From Clostridiaceae bacterium (GTDB lineage Bacteria; Bacillota; Clostridia; DSM-8532): DNA of 64,000 nt. The translations under genes and the position numbers were made by a program. Location of the stretch: assembly GCA_012521705.1 (NCBI GenBank), contig JAAYLX010000025.1, positions 17,573 to 81,572 on the forward strand, written 5' to 3'. The notes below the pieces were generated by a model. The model ran no database searches. It was not told the origin of the DNA and saw only the letters and a program-made list of their open reading frames with translations. Shown piece by piece: positions 52,701 to 61,071 of this stretch. Every line of letters starts with the position of its first letter. Within the stretch, counting starts at the first letter, position 1.

Positions 52701-53595
52701 CAGGTTCACCATTCGTCCCGGAACATTCCACACAGATAATTATTTCAGGCAAAAAGGAAACAATAGTAACCTTAGTCTGAGTATAGACATTATTTGTCCG
52801 GCAAGTGAATACAAGCCGTCTGAATATATGCAAATAAAAACGTCAGTTTCTGATTTCAAAGTTGCTTACTCGGGAAATCGGCTGCCTGTAAGCGGACTTA
52901 TTCATCCCATCCGGGTTGAGCTTCCCGTGGCAAACATTGCAAGTTATCTTCAGGACCAGCTTAAGGTTTACAGCTATAATACAGTGAGCGGATGGTATGC
53001 TCTTGACAGCTTTATAGATTATTCCAACCAGCAGGTAGTGGGTGAACTGGACAATCCAGGCCCGGTTGTAGCGGCGACTTACGGAGTCAAGCCGCAATCG
53101 GGTGTGCCTTCCTATATTAAGGAAAGCATGGATAGCATCCAGAAGGTTTACAAATTGAAAGGCCTTGAAGGCAAGTCCTTTGACGCGCAAAAGCCAATTC
53201 TGAAAAATGAAATTTTGAAACTTATTATGGATGTTGTACCAACCCAGTATTCCGCAAATGATATAAACATAAAGGCTCTTCAGGCAGGACTGATTGAATC
53301 TCTGAACGAGGCCGACGGTACCCAGGCCCGAAGGGACTGGGCAGTTAAAATGCTGATGGCTCTGTACAAATTCAAGACCCACGAAAGAATTGTGCCCACA
53401 AAGCCCGCCGTTTGGCAACGATACCAGGATTTGTCAAGAACAAATGCCAAATATCTTGATGCGTTCAGATTTGCACTGGAAAATGCTATAGTACAGGGCG
53501 ACGGATTGAACAATGCCAATCCGGACAAAATAATAACTTATGGTGATTTTATCGTAATGCTCTACAGAACTTTGAGATTATGTGGAGAAATTTGA
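49726..53595 (+). CDS. Large secreted protein with Fn3-like modules and SLH-like C-terminus
   Basis: A 1289-residue exported protein. The signal peptide (IMSFILILAAMFSIAGNVALA) is cut near ALA-DT. Fn3-like modules have the same signature strands (LKSNSTYYFVIYAKK; LEHNTTYIVWVTIENQNG; LEPDTVYYFWIKAISRG). The last ~160 residues resemble SLH repeats (YQDLSRTNAKYLDAFRFALE... IITYGDFIVMLYRTLRL), suggesting attachment to the wall polymer. AAAGGGGAAA precedes the ATG. It lies 63 bases after the related larger gene, and they are probably co-transcribed. No enzyme domain is seen. Confidence 0.75.
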   Translation: MSRTVRRIMSFILILAAMFSIAGNVALADTIVLQPPQKYRVTDIGYIHELYASNWYAQLNWDPVSFPGGADRTYLNMMFNEVEYGTGKILPDVMKVALPGGATGYELNDYTPEGIKHGTIYESYLRSYYEYSDITGTYTISSPKSTPVKFLTNLHVSLELIPGTNNIKIVWDDVWDTTGRINYRILISDTKGFSNPPPIPDIIGSEIGQSGSPVTVNVQNRKLEYIYTSALPGREYSIKVIPLPKSNVACATAEDIEPVTIKTDILLKAQRVGYTENGDVIWRLFWNPIVKGQTFTRVDYELYRYVDNELNGTLFRLIPEEDSYEFVVKKDDPHTYSFKMDAKAYVKGQPAPIEFRSNNKVVLKEQIPVQPEAPELVDHIPDAYPEPLSYDDLLTSDSATIFWKVPYTGEGVVDNDITYDIYLLEDIRYVSNPPDNYKIASSVSMTEANQIRHKLTGEVIAYRYDLKGLKSNSTYYFVIYAKKNFLVDDPDTGYMITKPFVSKQAIKVIITDPDTGADRPIAPSAPPLRLAQDDSVTFTGATLKLDKKWHAFFDEAKKRWEYCTYQEFLENGNLDDSDPDKRISTIVNYLPGWTVIPHVVEFNSALEAINARGNRDSEYITYSDLSQPDVLAFEISQNAVRMPNIAEDADDQSFTFEIDGLEHNTTYIVWVTIENQNGLSSDPSDPLIITTPPDIPEKPIKPTVPDDLRGIAGDSFVDLFWTFTLNMDYEIKGGKEDNIQAATITAQVPYDEIRLNTYKRIEGLEPDTVYYFWIKAISRGPDGHVEESVYSNPLVIRTAAFTPPAPPTGFGIKAGADGVTETTITYVWNNLTQYKYYLEIADNADYNNARMIEVSGGEYTVTGLISNRGYYARLYAYEERTGLRSQPTRTILVFTNKSRNEYDGSFDLSEPVTGTGLVIPVTLEDGVWVITSLGDQSHLLAERIRSTNSPVVKIDLSEPPAVTTKIRLDMGSEVYDALADLKKELYVVLPWGRFTIRPGTFHTDNYFRQKGNNSNLSLSIDIICPASEYKPSEYMQIKTSVSDFKVAYSGNRLPVSGLIHPIRVELPVANIASYLQDQLKVYSYNTVSGWYALDSFIDYSNQQVVGELDNPGPVVAATYGVKPQSGVPSYIKESMDSIQKVYKLKGLEGKSFDAQKPILKNEILKLIMDVVPTQYSANDINIKALQAGLIESLNEADGTQARRDWAVKMLMALYKFKTHERIVPTKPAVWQRYQDLSRTNAKYLDAFRFALENAIVQGDGLNNANPDKIITYGDFIVMLYRTLRLCGEI

Positions 53596-53652
53596 AAAAT
53601 TTTTATTTGAAAAATCATGTTACAAATCCTTTAAAGATTGTTTTACCATGAG

Positions 53653-53680
53653 TTGAAACAAGTTTTATTGAAGATACTAA
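53653..53680 (+). promoter_or_regulatory. Candidate promoter of murA
   Basis: TTGAAA (53653-53658) and TACTAA (53675-53680) are 16 bases apart, about 50 bases before murA. Confidence 0.4.
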
Positions 53681-53730
53681 TAACAAAAGCATTACATACT
53701 CAAAAATTCGACGACGAAAGGTGATAGTGT

Positions 53731-54993
53731 ATGGGAGCTTTTGTTATTGAAGGGGGTAACCCCCTATTTGGTAATGCCGTAATTTCCAGTTCAAAAAATG
53801 CCATCCTTCCTATTATTTCCGCATGTCTTTTGTCCGATGAAGAATCGCTGATAAAACAAATACCCGGTCTTGATGATGTCACTGTCATGTGCGAGTTGGT
53901 TTCAAATCTGGGGGCAAATGTTGAGGTTGACGGGAGAAACCGTAAAATCTATATAAAAACTCCCACACTTACAGGTTATTTTGCCGATTACGAACTGGTG
54001 AGCAAGTTAAGAGCCTCTTTTCTGATAATGGGAGCATTGCTCGCCCGGGCAGGAAAAGCCAAGGTCGCCCTTCCCGGTGGCTGCCCCATCGGAAGCAGAC
54101 CGGTGGATTTGCACCTCAAAGGCTTTGAGGCCATGGGCGCGGTAATTGAAAACGGACATGGGTTTATAGAAGCAACCTGTCCCTCGGGAAGGCTGAAAGG
54201 GGCAAATATATACCTGGATTTTCCGAGCGTCGGGGCGACAGAAAACTTACTGATTGCGGCAGTATTGGCAGACGGCGAGACAGTTATAGAGAATGCCGCT
54301 TCCGAGCCTGAGATAGTTGATCTGGCTACATTTTTGACCAAAATGGGCGCAAAAATTACCGGTGCAGGAACCGATACCATAATTGTCAAAGGTGTGGATA
54401 AAGTCAGAGGTGCCGAGCATACCATTATGCCTGACAGAATAGAAGCCGGAACCCTCATGACCGCAGCAGCGGTTACCGGAGGGGATATAACCCTCTCCAA
54501 TGTCGTTCCTGAACATTTGAAACCTGTTACGGCAAAATTACGGGAGTCCGGGGCGGAAATTATTGAAGGCGATACTGAAGTTCGCATCAAGAGCAACGGA
54601 AGACCATCCGCAGTTGATATAAAGACCCATCCTTTTCCGGGGTTCCCCACAGATATGCAGGCTCCTTTATCGGCCTATCTCTGTACTGCGGAAGGTACAA
54701 GCGTTATTGTGGAGACCATTTTTGAAAACAGGTTCATGCATGTAAATGAACTCAGAAGAATGGGAGCGCAGATAAGAGTGGACGGCAGGACCGCGATAAT
54801 AGAAGGCCTTGACCACATGCAGGGAGCACAGGTAAGGGCGACCGATTTGAGAGCGGGAGCCGCCCTCATTATAGCGGGTCTTGCAGCAGTAGGCACCACC
54901 GAGGTGCTTGACATTCATCATATTGACAGGGGATATGAATTTATAGAGAATAAATTACAGAGACTGGGTGCGAACATCAAGCGTGTTTGCTGA
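53731..54993 (+). CDS. murA: UDP-N-acetylglucosamine 1-carboxyvinyltransferase
   Basis: A 420-residue enzyme catalysing the first committed step of peptidoglycan synthesis, transfer of enolpyruvate to UDP-GlcNAc. The catalytic, fosfomycin-reactive Cys is present at about residue 118 in PGGCPIGSRPVDLHLKGFE. Other landmarks are SSKNAILPIISA, VSKLRASFLIMGALLAR, FPSVGATENLLIAAVLA and LRAGAALIIAGLAA. The length is standard. Firmicutes usually carry two MurA paralogues; which one this is cannot be said. Confidence 0.95.
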   Translation: MGAFVIEGGNPLFGNAVISSSKNAILPIISACLLSDEESLIKQIPGLDDVTVMCELVSNLGANVEVDGRNRKIYIKTPTLTGYFADYELVSKLRASFLIMGALLARAGKAKVALPGGCPIGSRPVDLHLKGFEAMGAVIENGHGFIEATCPSGRLKGANIYLDFPSVGATENLLIAAVLADGETVIENAASEPEIVDLATFLTKMGAKITGAGTDTIIVKGVDKVRGAEHTIMPDRIEAGTLMTAAAVTGGDITLSNVVPEHLKPVTAKLRESGAEIIEGDTEVRIKSNGRPSAVDIKTHPFPGFPTDMQAPLSAYLCTAEGTSVIVETIFENRFMHVNELRRMGAQIRVDGRTAIIEGLDHMQGAQVRATDLRAGAALIIAGLAAVGTTEVLDIHHIDRGYEFIENKLQRLGANIKRVC

Positions 54994-55061
54994 AATCTCA
55001 CAATTATTATTTGGGGAACAGGTGGGGCCTCCTCTTGTCCCCTTGATATAGGGGGATACAT

Positions 55062-55652
55062 ATGAACAGGAATGAACAGTACAGTTTTTTTGCCTTTTTA
55101 TCTCGAATGAAGCACATATACAGATGGAGCCTGATGCGGAATGTCAACAATGAGAATATTCAGGAGCACAGCCTCCAGACTGCAATGATTGCCCATGGCC
55201 TCGCTATGATTAAAAACAAGTATTTCAATGGCAATGTCAATTCGGAAAAAGTGGCTTTAATCGCCATATTCCATGATTGTAACGAAACAATAACCGGCGA
55301 CCTTCCAACTCCCATCAAGTATTACAACCCTGATATCCAGGATGCATATAAAAAGCTGGAAGATGTGTCAAAGCAAAAACTTCTTTCAATGCTTCCCGAC
55401 CAGTTGAGGGAAGATTACCGGGGTATCCTTTTCTTTGACGAATCAAGTGAAGAAGGAAAATTAGTAAAGGCAGCCGACAGACTTTGTGCATATATAAAAT
55501 GCATAGAGGAAAAAAAGGCAGGAAACTCCGAGTTTGAAAAAGCACTCCATGCCACACGAAAGAAAATAGAGGCAATGGACCTGCCTGAAGTTAAATTCTT
55601 TATGGAACATTTCATGGACAGCTTTTCACTTACACTGGATGAGCTTAACTGA
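55062..55652 (+). CDS. HD-domain 5'-nucleotidase, YfbR-like
   Basis: A 196-residue HD hydrolase. Metal-binding residues lie in NIQEHSLQTAMIAHGLA, IAIFHDCNETITGD and LVKAADRLCAYIKC. The YfbR family removes phosphate from deoxyribonucleoside 5'-monophosphates in the cytosol. A hairpin-prone GGGG...CCCC stretch (about 55013-55042) occupies the leader between murA and this gene. GGGGGA precedes the ATG. Confidence 0.88.
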   Translation: MNRNEQYSFFAFLSRMKHIYRWSLMRNVNNENIQEHSLQTAMIAHGLAMIKNKYFNGNVNSEKVALIAIFHDCNETITGDLPTPIKYYNPDIQDAYKKLEDVSKQKLLSMLPDQLREDYRGILFFDESSEEGKLVKAADRLCAYIKCIEEKKAGNSEFEKALHATRKKIEAMDLPEVKFFMEHFMDSFSLTLDELN

Positions 55653-55722
55653 GGCCAATATAAATATATGTCACTTATGATATATCACCTTCAGGGGAAA
55701 CTAATATTCAGGAGGTGATAAT

Positions 55723-56217
55723 TTGAGCTTAAGAAAATTTGTCGCAGCAGCAACGATTTTTTTTGCGCTGACAACTACTGTTTCACTGGCTAAGAACCCA
55801 TATATCCAAAAGGTCGAAAATACTGAGCAAAAGACAGAGCAAAGGGAAGAACAAAGCCAGGACACAAGAAAACTTGATCCGCTGCAGGTCCTTGAAAAGA
55901 GGAAGGAAAAAATAAATAAACTTCTAAAAGAAGGAAAGATACCTAAAGAGAAAGCGGAAGAAAAACTCAGAAAGATTGACAGAAGAATTGAAGAGATCAA
56001 AGAGTTTCAGAAGCTACCCCTTGAAAAGAAGAGGGAAAGAGTAATAAATAATTTCAGGCATGAACTTGACAAGCTTGTCAGGGATGGCGCAATAAAGCCG
56101 GAAGAGGCAGAGCGGTTAATGAATGAAGTGACCGAAAAAATAAATAAATGGGATGGTTCTGGGTATCCCATTATGCAGGATAATATGAGACAGATAAGAA
56201 AACCGTTATCATATTGA
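55723..56217 (+). CDS. Secreted, highly charged protein with SHOCT-like repeats
   Basis: A 164-residue protein starting at TTG 55723 with a strong AGGAGGTG site 5-6 bases upstream. The signal peptide (KFVAAATIFFALTTTVSLA) is followed by a Lys/Glu-rich helical region. Two segments look like SHOCT or oligomerisation motifs: KINKLLKEGKIPKEKAEEKL and LDKLVRDGAIKPEEAERLMN. No family name is certain and the function is unknown. It is followed by a terminator. Confidence 0.7.
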   Translation: MSLRKFVAAATIFFALTTTVSLAKNPYIQKVENTEQKTEQREEQSQDTRKLDPLQVLEKRKEKINKLLKEGKIPKEKAEEKLRKIDRRIEEIKEFQKLPLEKKRERVINNFRHELDKLVRDGAIKPEEAERLMNEVTEKINKWDGSGYPIMQDNMRQIRKPLSY

Positions 56218-56223
56218 GAAACC

Positions 56224-56254
56224 AAGGGGGGGTAATTAACCCCCTTTATTTTTC
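56224..56254 (+). terminator. Terminator after the charged secreted protein
   Basis: AAGGGGG pairs with CCCCCTT around TAATTAA and is followed by TATTTTT. Confidence 0.85.
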
Positions 56255-56753
56255 CTATTACGTGCTTAAGAAAACAAAAAATAGGCGGATGGTCTCTCAC
56301 TTATTAACCAATCCGCCTAACCTGCTCCTATCGGAACAGGATTTTGCGACAGTGAAGTAATTTGGGTTTAATAGGGTTAAACAAATAAGTTGAATTTAAG
56401 TGGAATTTTCCCCGGTGAGTTTATTTGCTGCTTTTTATCCTAATGCTAAGAAAAGGATTATCACCCTCCCTGCATAGTTTTCTGCAATTTCTTTACCTTT
56501 CGGAATTGCTAATAAACTTTATGCAAGGGGACAATATTCTCATGACATTAAAATTTATAATGCCTTATCCATTTTCTCGTCATAATTTGAGCTATTTATT
56601 GAATCTTCGTAGCCGGTATTCTTTATATTAATCAGCACTGATTTAACCCTTGCTTCATAACCCTGAAAGGTACATTTTTCAGTTGACTAACGCTATAAAA
56701 TAATATAAATTGAATAATTATACAACGTGAAAAACTGGAACGGGGGAGTAATC
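56255..56753. other. Intergenic region with palindromes, no convincing gene
   Basis: AGGCGGAT...ATCCGCCT (56283-56318) and CCTGCTCC/GGAACAGG (56321-56340) are adjacent hairpin-forming dyads. TTGACT (56683-56688) with TATAAA/TAAATT 15-17 bases later could be the promoter of the ACT gene. A 68-codon open frame at 56425-56631 has no ribosome site and atypical composition, so it is not called. Confidence 0.4.
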
Positions 56754-57023
56754 GTGAAAGCAGTAATTACGGTAGTCGGACGTGACAGAATTGGAATTAT
56801 CGCAGCCATTACAAAAGTACTTGCTGATACCCATGTAAATATTCTGGATATTTCACAGACTATCATGCAGAATATTTTCACCATGGTTATGCTTGTTGAC
56901 CTTTCCAACCTCAATTGTGAATTTTCCAGGTTAGGGGAACTTTTAAATGAAGTCGGCAAGGAGCTTTGCGTAGATATAAGGCTTCAAAGGGAAGAAATAT
57001 TCACCAGCATGCATCGTATCTGA
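56754..57023 (+). CDS. ACT-domain protein (UPF0237)
   Basis: An 89-residue single ACT domain (KAVITVVGRDRIGIIAAITKVLADTHVNILDISQTIMQ). Small ACT proteins bind amino acids or similar ligands and regulate partners. The start is placed at GTG 56754 with GGGGGAG upstream; a GTG at 56727 would add nine residues. It lies 12 bases before the UPF0210 gene, the partner it accompanies in many bacteria. Confidence 0.88.
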   Translation: MKAVITVVGRDRIGIIAAITKVLADTHVNILDISQTIMQNIFTMVMLVDLSNLNCEFSRLGELLNEVGKELCVDIRLQREEIFTSMHRI

Positions 57024-57035
57024 AGGGGATGAACT

Positions 57036-58394
57036 ATGTTTGATGTAAATGATATTCTGGAAACTATCAATATGATATCCCAGGAGAATCTTGACATACG
57101 TACTATTACCATGGGCATTTCGCTCAGGGATTGCGCTTCCGGAAGCGCAAAAGAGCTGTGCAGAAAGATCTATGACAAGATCAGCTTTTGCGCAAAAGAC
57201 CTTGTAAAAACCGGGGAGGATATTGAAAGGGATTTTGGTATACCCATTATCAATAAACGTATATCGGTTACGCCAATTTCCATAGTGGCAGAGGGAAGCG
57301 ATTCCGAAAATTATGCAATATTTGCAAAGGTTCTGGATGACGCTGCCAGGAACGTTGGAGTTAATTTTATCGGCGGCTTTTCAGCTCTTGTCCATAAAGG
57401 GTATACAAAAGGTGACAAGCTCCTTATTAAAGCAATTCCCGAGGCTCTTTCAACCACTGAGAGAGTGTGTTCGTCTGTAAATGTTGCTACCACCAAGTCC
57501 GGCATCAATATGGATGCGGTAAAGGAAATGGGGCTTATTATAAAGGATTGTGCTGAAAGGACCAAGGATCAGGATGCGGTTGCATGTTCAAAACTTGTGG
57601 TGTTCGCAAACGTACCTGAAGACAATCCGTTTATGGCGGGAGCTTTTCACGGGGTGGGCGAACCTGAATGTGTTATTAACGTAGGCGTAAGCGGCCCCGG
57701 TGTTGTTGTAAAAGCTCTGAAACATTTAAATGGCGCGGATTTCGGTACTGTAGCCGAAACAATAAAGAAAACTGCATTCAAAATCACCCGTATGGGACAG
57801 CTGGTCGCTCAGGAAGCATCATCCCGTCTGAAGGTTCCATTTGGTGTGGTTGACCTTTCACTTGCGCCTACACCGGCAGTTGGGGACAGTGTCGCCCATA
57901 TCCTTGAAGCAATGGGCCTTGAAAGCTGCGGAGCCCACGGAACCACTGCGGCTTTGGCGCTTCTGAACGACGCGGTCAAAAAAGGCGGAGTTATGGCAAG
58001 CTCCTATGTCGGAGGATTGAGCGGCGCATTTATACCTGTAAGCGAAGACTCGGGCATGATAGACGCGGCGATTCGCGGCTCACTGAGCATTGAAAAGCTG
58101 GAGGCCATGACATGCGTGTGCTCTGTTGGCCTTGACATGATAGCAATACCCGGCGATACCCCTGCTTCAACCATTTCAGCCATTATAGCCGATGAAGCGG
58201 CAATTGGCGTTGTAAACAATAAAACAACAGCTGTACGTATAATCCCTGTTCCCGGAAAAACAGTAGGAGATGTGGCAGAGTACGGCGGCCTTTTCGGAAA
58301 AGCTCCGGTAATGAGAGTAAATCCTTTTTCTGCCGAGGCATTTATAAACAGGGGCGGACGAATCCCTGCGCCCTTGCACAGTTTGAGAAACTGA
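57036..58394 (+). CDS. UPF0210 / DUF711 (PFL-like) protein
   Basis: A 452-residue protein of the DUF711 family, distantly related to glycyl-radical pyruvate formate-lyase folds but without a known reaction. Typical segments are [64 protein letters not shown] and [20 protein letters not shown]. The glycyl-radical C-terminal motif is absent. It is in an operon with the ACT protein, which likely regulates it. Confidence 0.92.
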   Translation: MFDVNDILETINMISQENLDIRTITMGISLRDCASGSAKELCRKIYDKISFCAKDLVKTGEDIERDFGIPIINKRISVTPISIVAEGSDSENYAIFAKVLDDAARNVGVNFIGGFSALVHKGYTKGDKLLIKAIPEALSTTERVCSSVNVATTKSGINMDAVKEMGLIIKDCAERTKDQDAVACSKLVVFANVPEDNPFMAGAFHGVGEPECVINVGVSGPGVVVKALKHLNGADFGTVAETIKKTAFKITRMGQLVAQEASSRLKVPFGVVDLSLAPTPAVGDSVAHILEAMGLESCGAHGTTAALALLNDAVKKGGVMASSYVGGLSGAFIPVSEDSGMIDAAIRGSLSIEKLEAMTCVCSVGLDMIAIPGDTPASTISAIIADEAAIGVVNNKTTAVRIIPVPGKTVGDVAEYGGLFGKAPVMRVNPFSAEAFINRGGRIPAPLHSLRN

Positions 58395-58447
58395 TTTATT
58401 TGTTACGGACAATTGTAGCATAACTACCGGAAAGAGGTGCTCGAAAG

Positions 58448-58654
58448 ATGGAAATCAGACGTTTCTATGTCGGAGATATAGTTGAACTGAAAAAGCCCCA
58501 TCCCTGTGGGAGCAAACAATGGAAAGTTCTCAGGGTGGGAGCGGATTTTCGTATTGAGTGCCTGGGATGCAAGCATTCTCTTATGATACCGCGGGTGAAA
58601 TTTGAGAAAAGTGTGAAGAAGGTAATAAGCAGCCAGGAGCCGGAAAACAAGTAG
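58448..58654 (+). CDS. DUF951 small protein
   Basis: A 68-residue conserved Firmicutes protein (VELKKPHPCGSKQWKVLRVG; CLGCKHSLMIPR). Cys residues in HPCGSK and CLGCKH are conserved in the family and may bind metal. The function is unknown. GAGGTG stands upstream. The gene is the last before the large repeat element. Confidence 0.85.
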   Translation: MEIRRFYVGDIVELKKPHPCGSKQWKVLRVGADFRIECLGCKHSLMIPRVKFEKSVKKVISSQEPENK

Positions 58655-58717
58655 TATTGTTTGGCTTAATACATAATTGATGCAAAGCGCAGGTGGCAAA
58701 GCGTTACGCGTTCATAG

Positions 58718-59004
58718 CTTGGAAAGCTGTTACGTGTAAAGGCTTTGCCTTTTTTGTCCTCAGCTCAGGACTGTTGTTTCGTGCAAAGGGCTCTGTCTTT
58801 GAGCAATCCGCAGGCGAAGGGAAAATAGCTGTTGGCGAAATGCGAAGTTCGATTGGGGGCAGACGACAGGACGTCGACTGAGCGGCGCTTGCCCGGATGG
58901 CAAGTTCGCCCGCGTACCCCAAGAGAACGAGCATTGAGCCTTACAGCTTTCCTAAGCCGAGGACGCGTAATAGGCAGAGCCTTTGCACGTTTTAGATTTC
59001 CAAG
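58718..59004. repeat. 287-bp long-hairpin element (dispersed repeat family, copy C)
   Basis: Left arm CTTGGAAAGCTGTTACGTGTAAAGGC...TGTCCTCAGCTCAGG (58718-58770) is an imperfect inverted copy of the right end (about 58951-59004). Pairing resumes with left GGAAAATAGCTGTTGGC...GTTCGATTGGGG (about 58820-58858) against the right arm at about 58917-58955. The centre is GC-rich with a nested CTTGCC/GGCAAG hairpin. A 57-base bulge (58771-58827) in the left arm holds GTGCAAAGGGCTCTGTCTTT, a duplicate of the terminal motif. It has no coding content. It fills the gap between DUF951 and the GAF gene. Confidence 0.65.
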
Positions 59005-59111
59005 TTGAGAAGCAAAAAGCTATGCCACTACGGCACAGCTTTACTTAAAATATTTTTACTTCCAGCGATAATTATCGATCTGAATAAAACTTCCCGAACC
59101 GATTTTCAGCA

Positions 59112-61046
59112 TCAAAGATTTATATACTCCTGAAGCTCGCTGAAGTCCTGTTTATATCGGAATCTTGTTATATCAACGCTCTTGTCTGAAAGGGCCTCTT
59201 TTATTATGTTCAATTTCTCCTCAAAATCATTGGTCAATATGATTTCTGTCCGGTCATAGGATACTGGGTAAACATGTTTCAACTTCTCCCCAAGAATTCT
59301 TGAAATCTGGTTTTCCGAAAACGGAGAGGAGTCATTCGATTTTATCCTTATAACCTCAAGGTCAAAATCATATTCCCTGCATTTATTAATTTCTTCTTCC
59401 AAAGCGGATAGGAATATCTTCGGAATGTTCGGAATATAAAGACTCTTTTGCTTTTCCAAATCCCTGATTCCAGAGATTAAAGGAGCGATATGGTTGGCTA
59501 TGGTCTGGAAAACAAGGATATTTTCTTCATTGCTTATAATACCTTCTTCAAGCTTTAAGATAAATATTGCTCCCACGAAAACCGTTTCGTACCGCTCCAT
59601 GGTCATTGGAATAGCAAGAATGCCAGAAGAACTTCCGATAATATTTGCTATCTCATCTCCGACAACCGTGCCGATATTTTCCGAAACTGATTCAAAGACC
59701 ATGCTTCCTTTTCTTAAGGGGTTAAGTGTATCATTCATGGGTATATTGAGACCGTTCAGGGAATCAATGGTGGATTGCATGATAGTTAATAAGTCGCTGC
59801 TGTCATCATAAAGCGCAATAAATGCTTTTTCCACTCCGAAGGACACTTTCAGTGTCTCAAGGGCGATTTCCAGAAGGGAATTGCTGTCGGGCGCGGAGTT
59901 AATGTTTTTGGAAAGCTTATTTAGTGTTATAAGCCGGCTCAGTTTTTCCTGCAGCAGGTTTCTTTGTTCCTCGACTTTCTTTAACAGCATGGCATTTGAA
60001 AGGGCGATGCAGGTATATGAAGCAAGGCTCTCAACAAGTTCAAAGGTACTGCTCTTGTATGGGTTACCCGATACTGTTTTGCCCAGGGTGACAAAGCCCA
60101 GTAACTTATTCTTGTCGCCGAAAATCAGAACAACATAGGAAGCCTTTATTTCTTCCATAATTTCCAGGCTGTCAGGGAATACTGCCGCAAAATAATCCCT
60201 GTCAGAATCCTTTCCAAGGTCAATTATCTGACGGCCGGGATGTGTATTTATTATTTTCTTCAGCTTAATACTGCCTTTTTTGATGGTGTCGCTGCTGAAT
60301 ACATCGCGATATGCCTTGAGCACATATTTTTCAGACGCGTTATCGTACAGGAAAAATCCGGTCTGTGCGCTTAAGGTAAGCTCTGAGAAAACATCCACTG
60401 CAAGCTTGTATAAATTGCTGAGACTATATTCAGTCAACATCGCCTTGGCAGACTGGTTTATGGCAAACAGGTTAAAGATCTTCTCGTCCAGTTCCCTGTT
60501 GCTGATCTGAAGCATTTCAAGGCGGTTGCAGTTTTCCATGGATTTATTGAAAAGATTCATAAGGGTCTGGCAGACCATGATATCCTTCTCGTCAAAGGCT
60601 GCATTTACCCTGCCTGAGAGGAGGAAGAAACCATATAATTTTTCCTCAAGAAGCAAGGGCAGCATTACCTTGGCTTCCAAAGCATCAAGCAGTGAGGGAT
60701 CGAAATACTGGCGCAGAGACTCGGTGCCTGATATAACGTTTCCTACAAACAATGCAAACTCTTTAAGGGACTGGTTAACCGGTATAACCTCAATTCCGGG
60801 TTTGGGTTGGATTCCCCGCTGCTTTTTTAATACGTATTTTTCGGCTTCCAGAAGATACATTGCCGACTTTTCCACGGTCAACAGTTCATTTACAAAATCG
60901 TATGCAGCATCAGTTATCTGTTCCATTGTAAGCCGGTTTGCGAAGAATTGTATAGCTTCAATAAGCCCATTGTATCTGTATATATCAATAAGGCTTCCGT
61001 CTCTGTTTTCCTGTTCGATTTTCCTGAGAATATCCTCGTAGTGCAT
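59112..61046 (-). CDS. Multi-GAF signalling protein with degenerate GGDEF-like C-terminus
   Basis: A soluble protein of about 644 residues with three or four GAF-like domains (for example KSAMYLLEAEKYVLKKQRG... LEAKVMLPLLLEEKLYGFFLLSG; VEKAFIALYDDSSDLLTIMQ... GILAIPMTMERYETVFVGAIFIL). The last ~100 residues (FLSALEEEINKCREYDFDLE... YDRTEIILTNDFEEKLNIIK) have the outline of a GGDEF domain but no GGDEF signature, so it is probably catalytically inactive. The start ATG 61046 has GTGGGGG upstream. It is 25 bases after the FapA gene and co-transcribed with it. Confidence 0.75.
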   Translation of the reverse strand: MHYEDILRKIEQENRDGSLIDIYRYNGLIEAIQFFANRLTMEQITDAAYDFVNELLTVEKSAMYLLEAEKYVLKKQRGIQPKPGIEVIPVNQSLKEFALFVGNVISGTESLRQYFDPSLLDALEAKVMLPLLLEEKLYGFFLLSGRVNAAFDEKDIMVCQTLMNLFNKSMENCNRLEMLQISNRELDEKIFNLFAINQSAKAMLTEYSLSNLYKLAVDVFSELTLSAQTGFFLYDNASEKYVLKAYRDVFSSDTIKKGSIKLKKIINTHPGRQIIDLGKDSDRDYFAAVFPDSLEIMEEIKASYVVLIFGDKNKLLGFVTLGKTVSGNPYKSSTFELVESLASYTCIALSNAMLLKKVEEQRNLLQEKLSRLITLNKLSKNINSAPDSNSLLEIALETLKVSFGVEKAFIALYDDSSDLLTIMQSTIDSLNGLNIPMNDTLNPLRKGSMVFESVSENIGTVVGDEIANIIGSSSGILAIPMTMERYETVFVGAIFILKLEEGIISNEENILVFQTIANHIAPLISGIRDLEKQKSLYIPNIPKIFLSALEEEINKCREYDFDLEVIRIKSNDSSPFSENQISRILGEKLKHVYPVSYDRTEIILTNDFEEKLNIIKEALSDKSVDITRFRYKQDFSELQEYINL

Positions 61047-61071
61047 AGCAACCCCCACAAATTATATTAAA

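Noticed and set aside
56425..56631. 68-codon open frame before the ACT gene
   Set aside because: It has no ribosome site and a composition unlike neighbouring proteins, and it lies within a palindrome-rich spacer.
58693..58881. 62-codon open frame at the hairpin element
   Set aside because: It lies inside the left arm of the inverted repeat and has no ribosome site or family resemblance.
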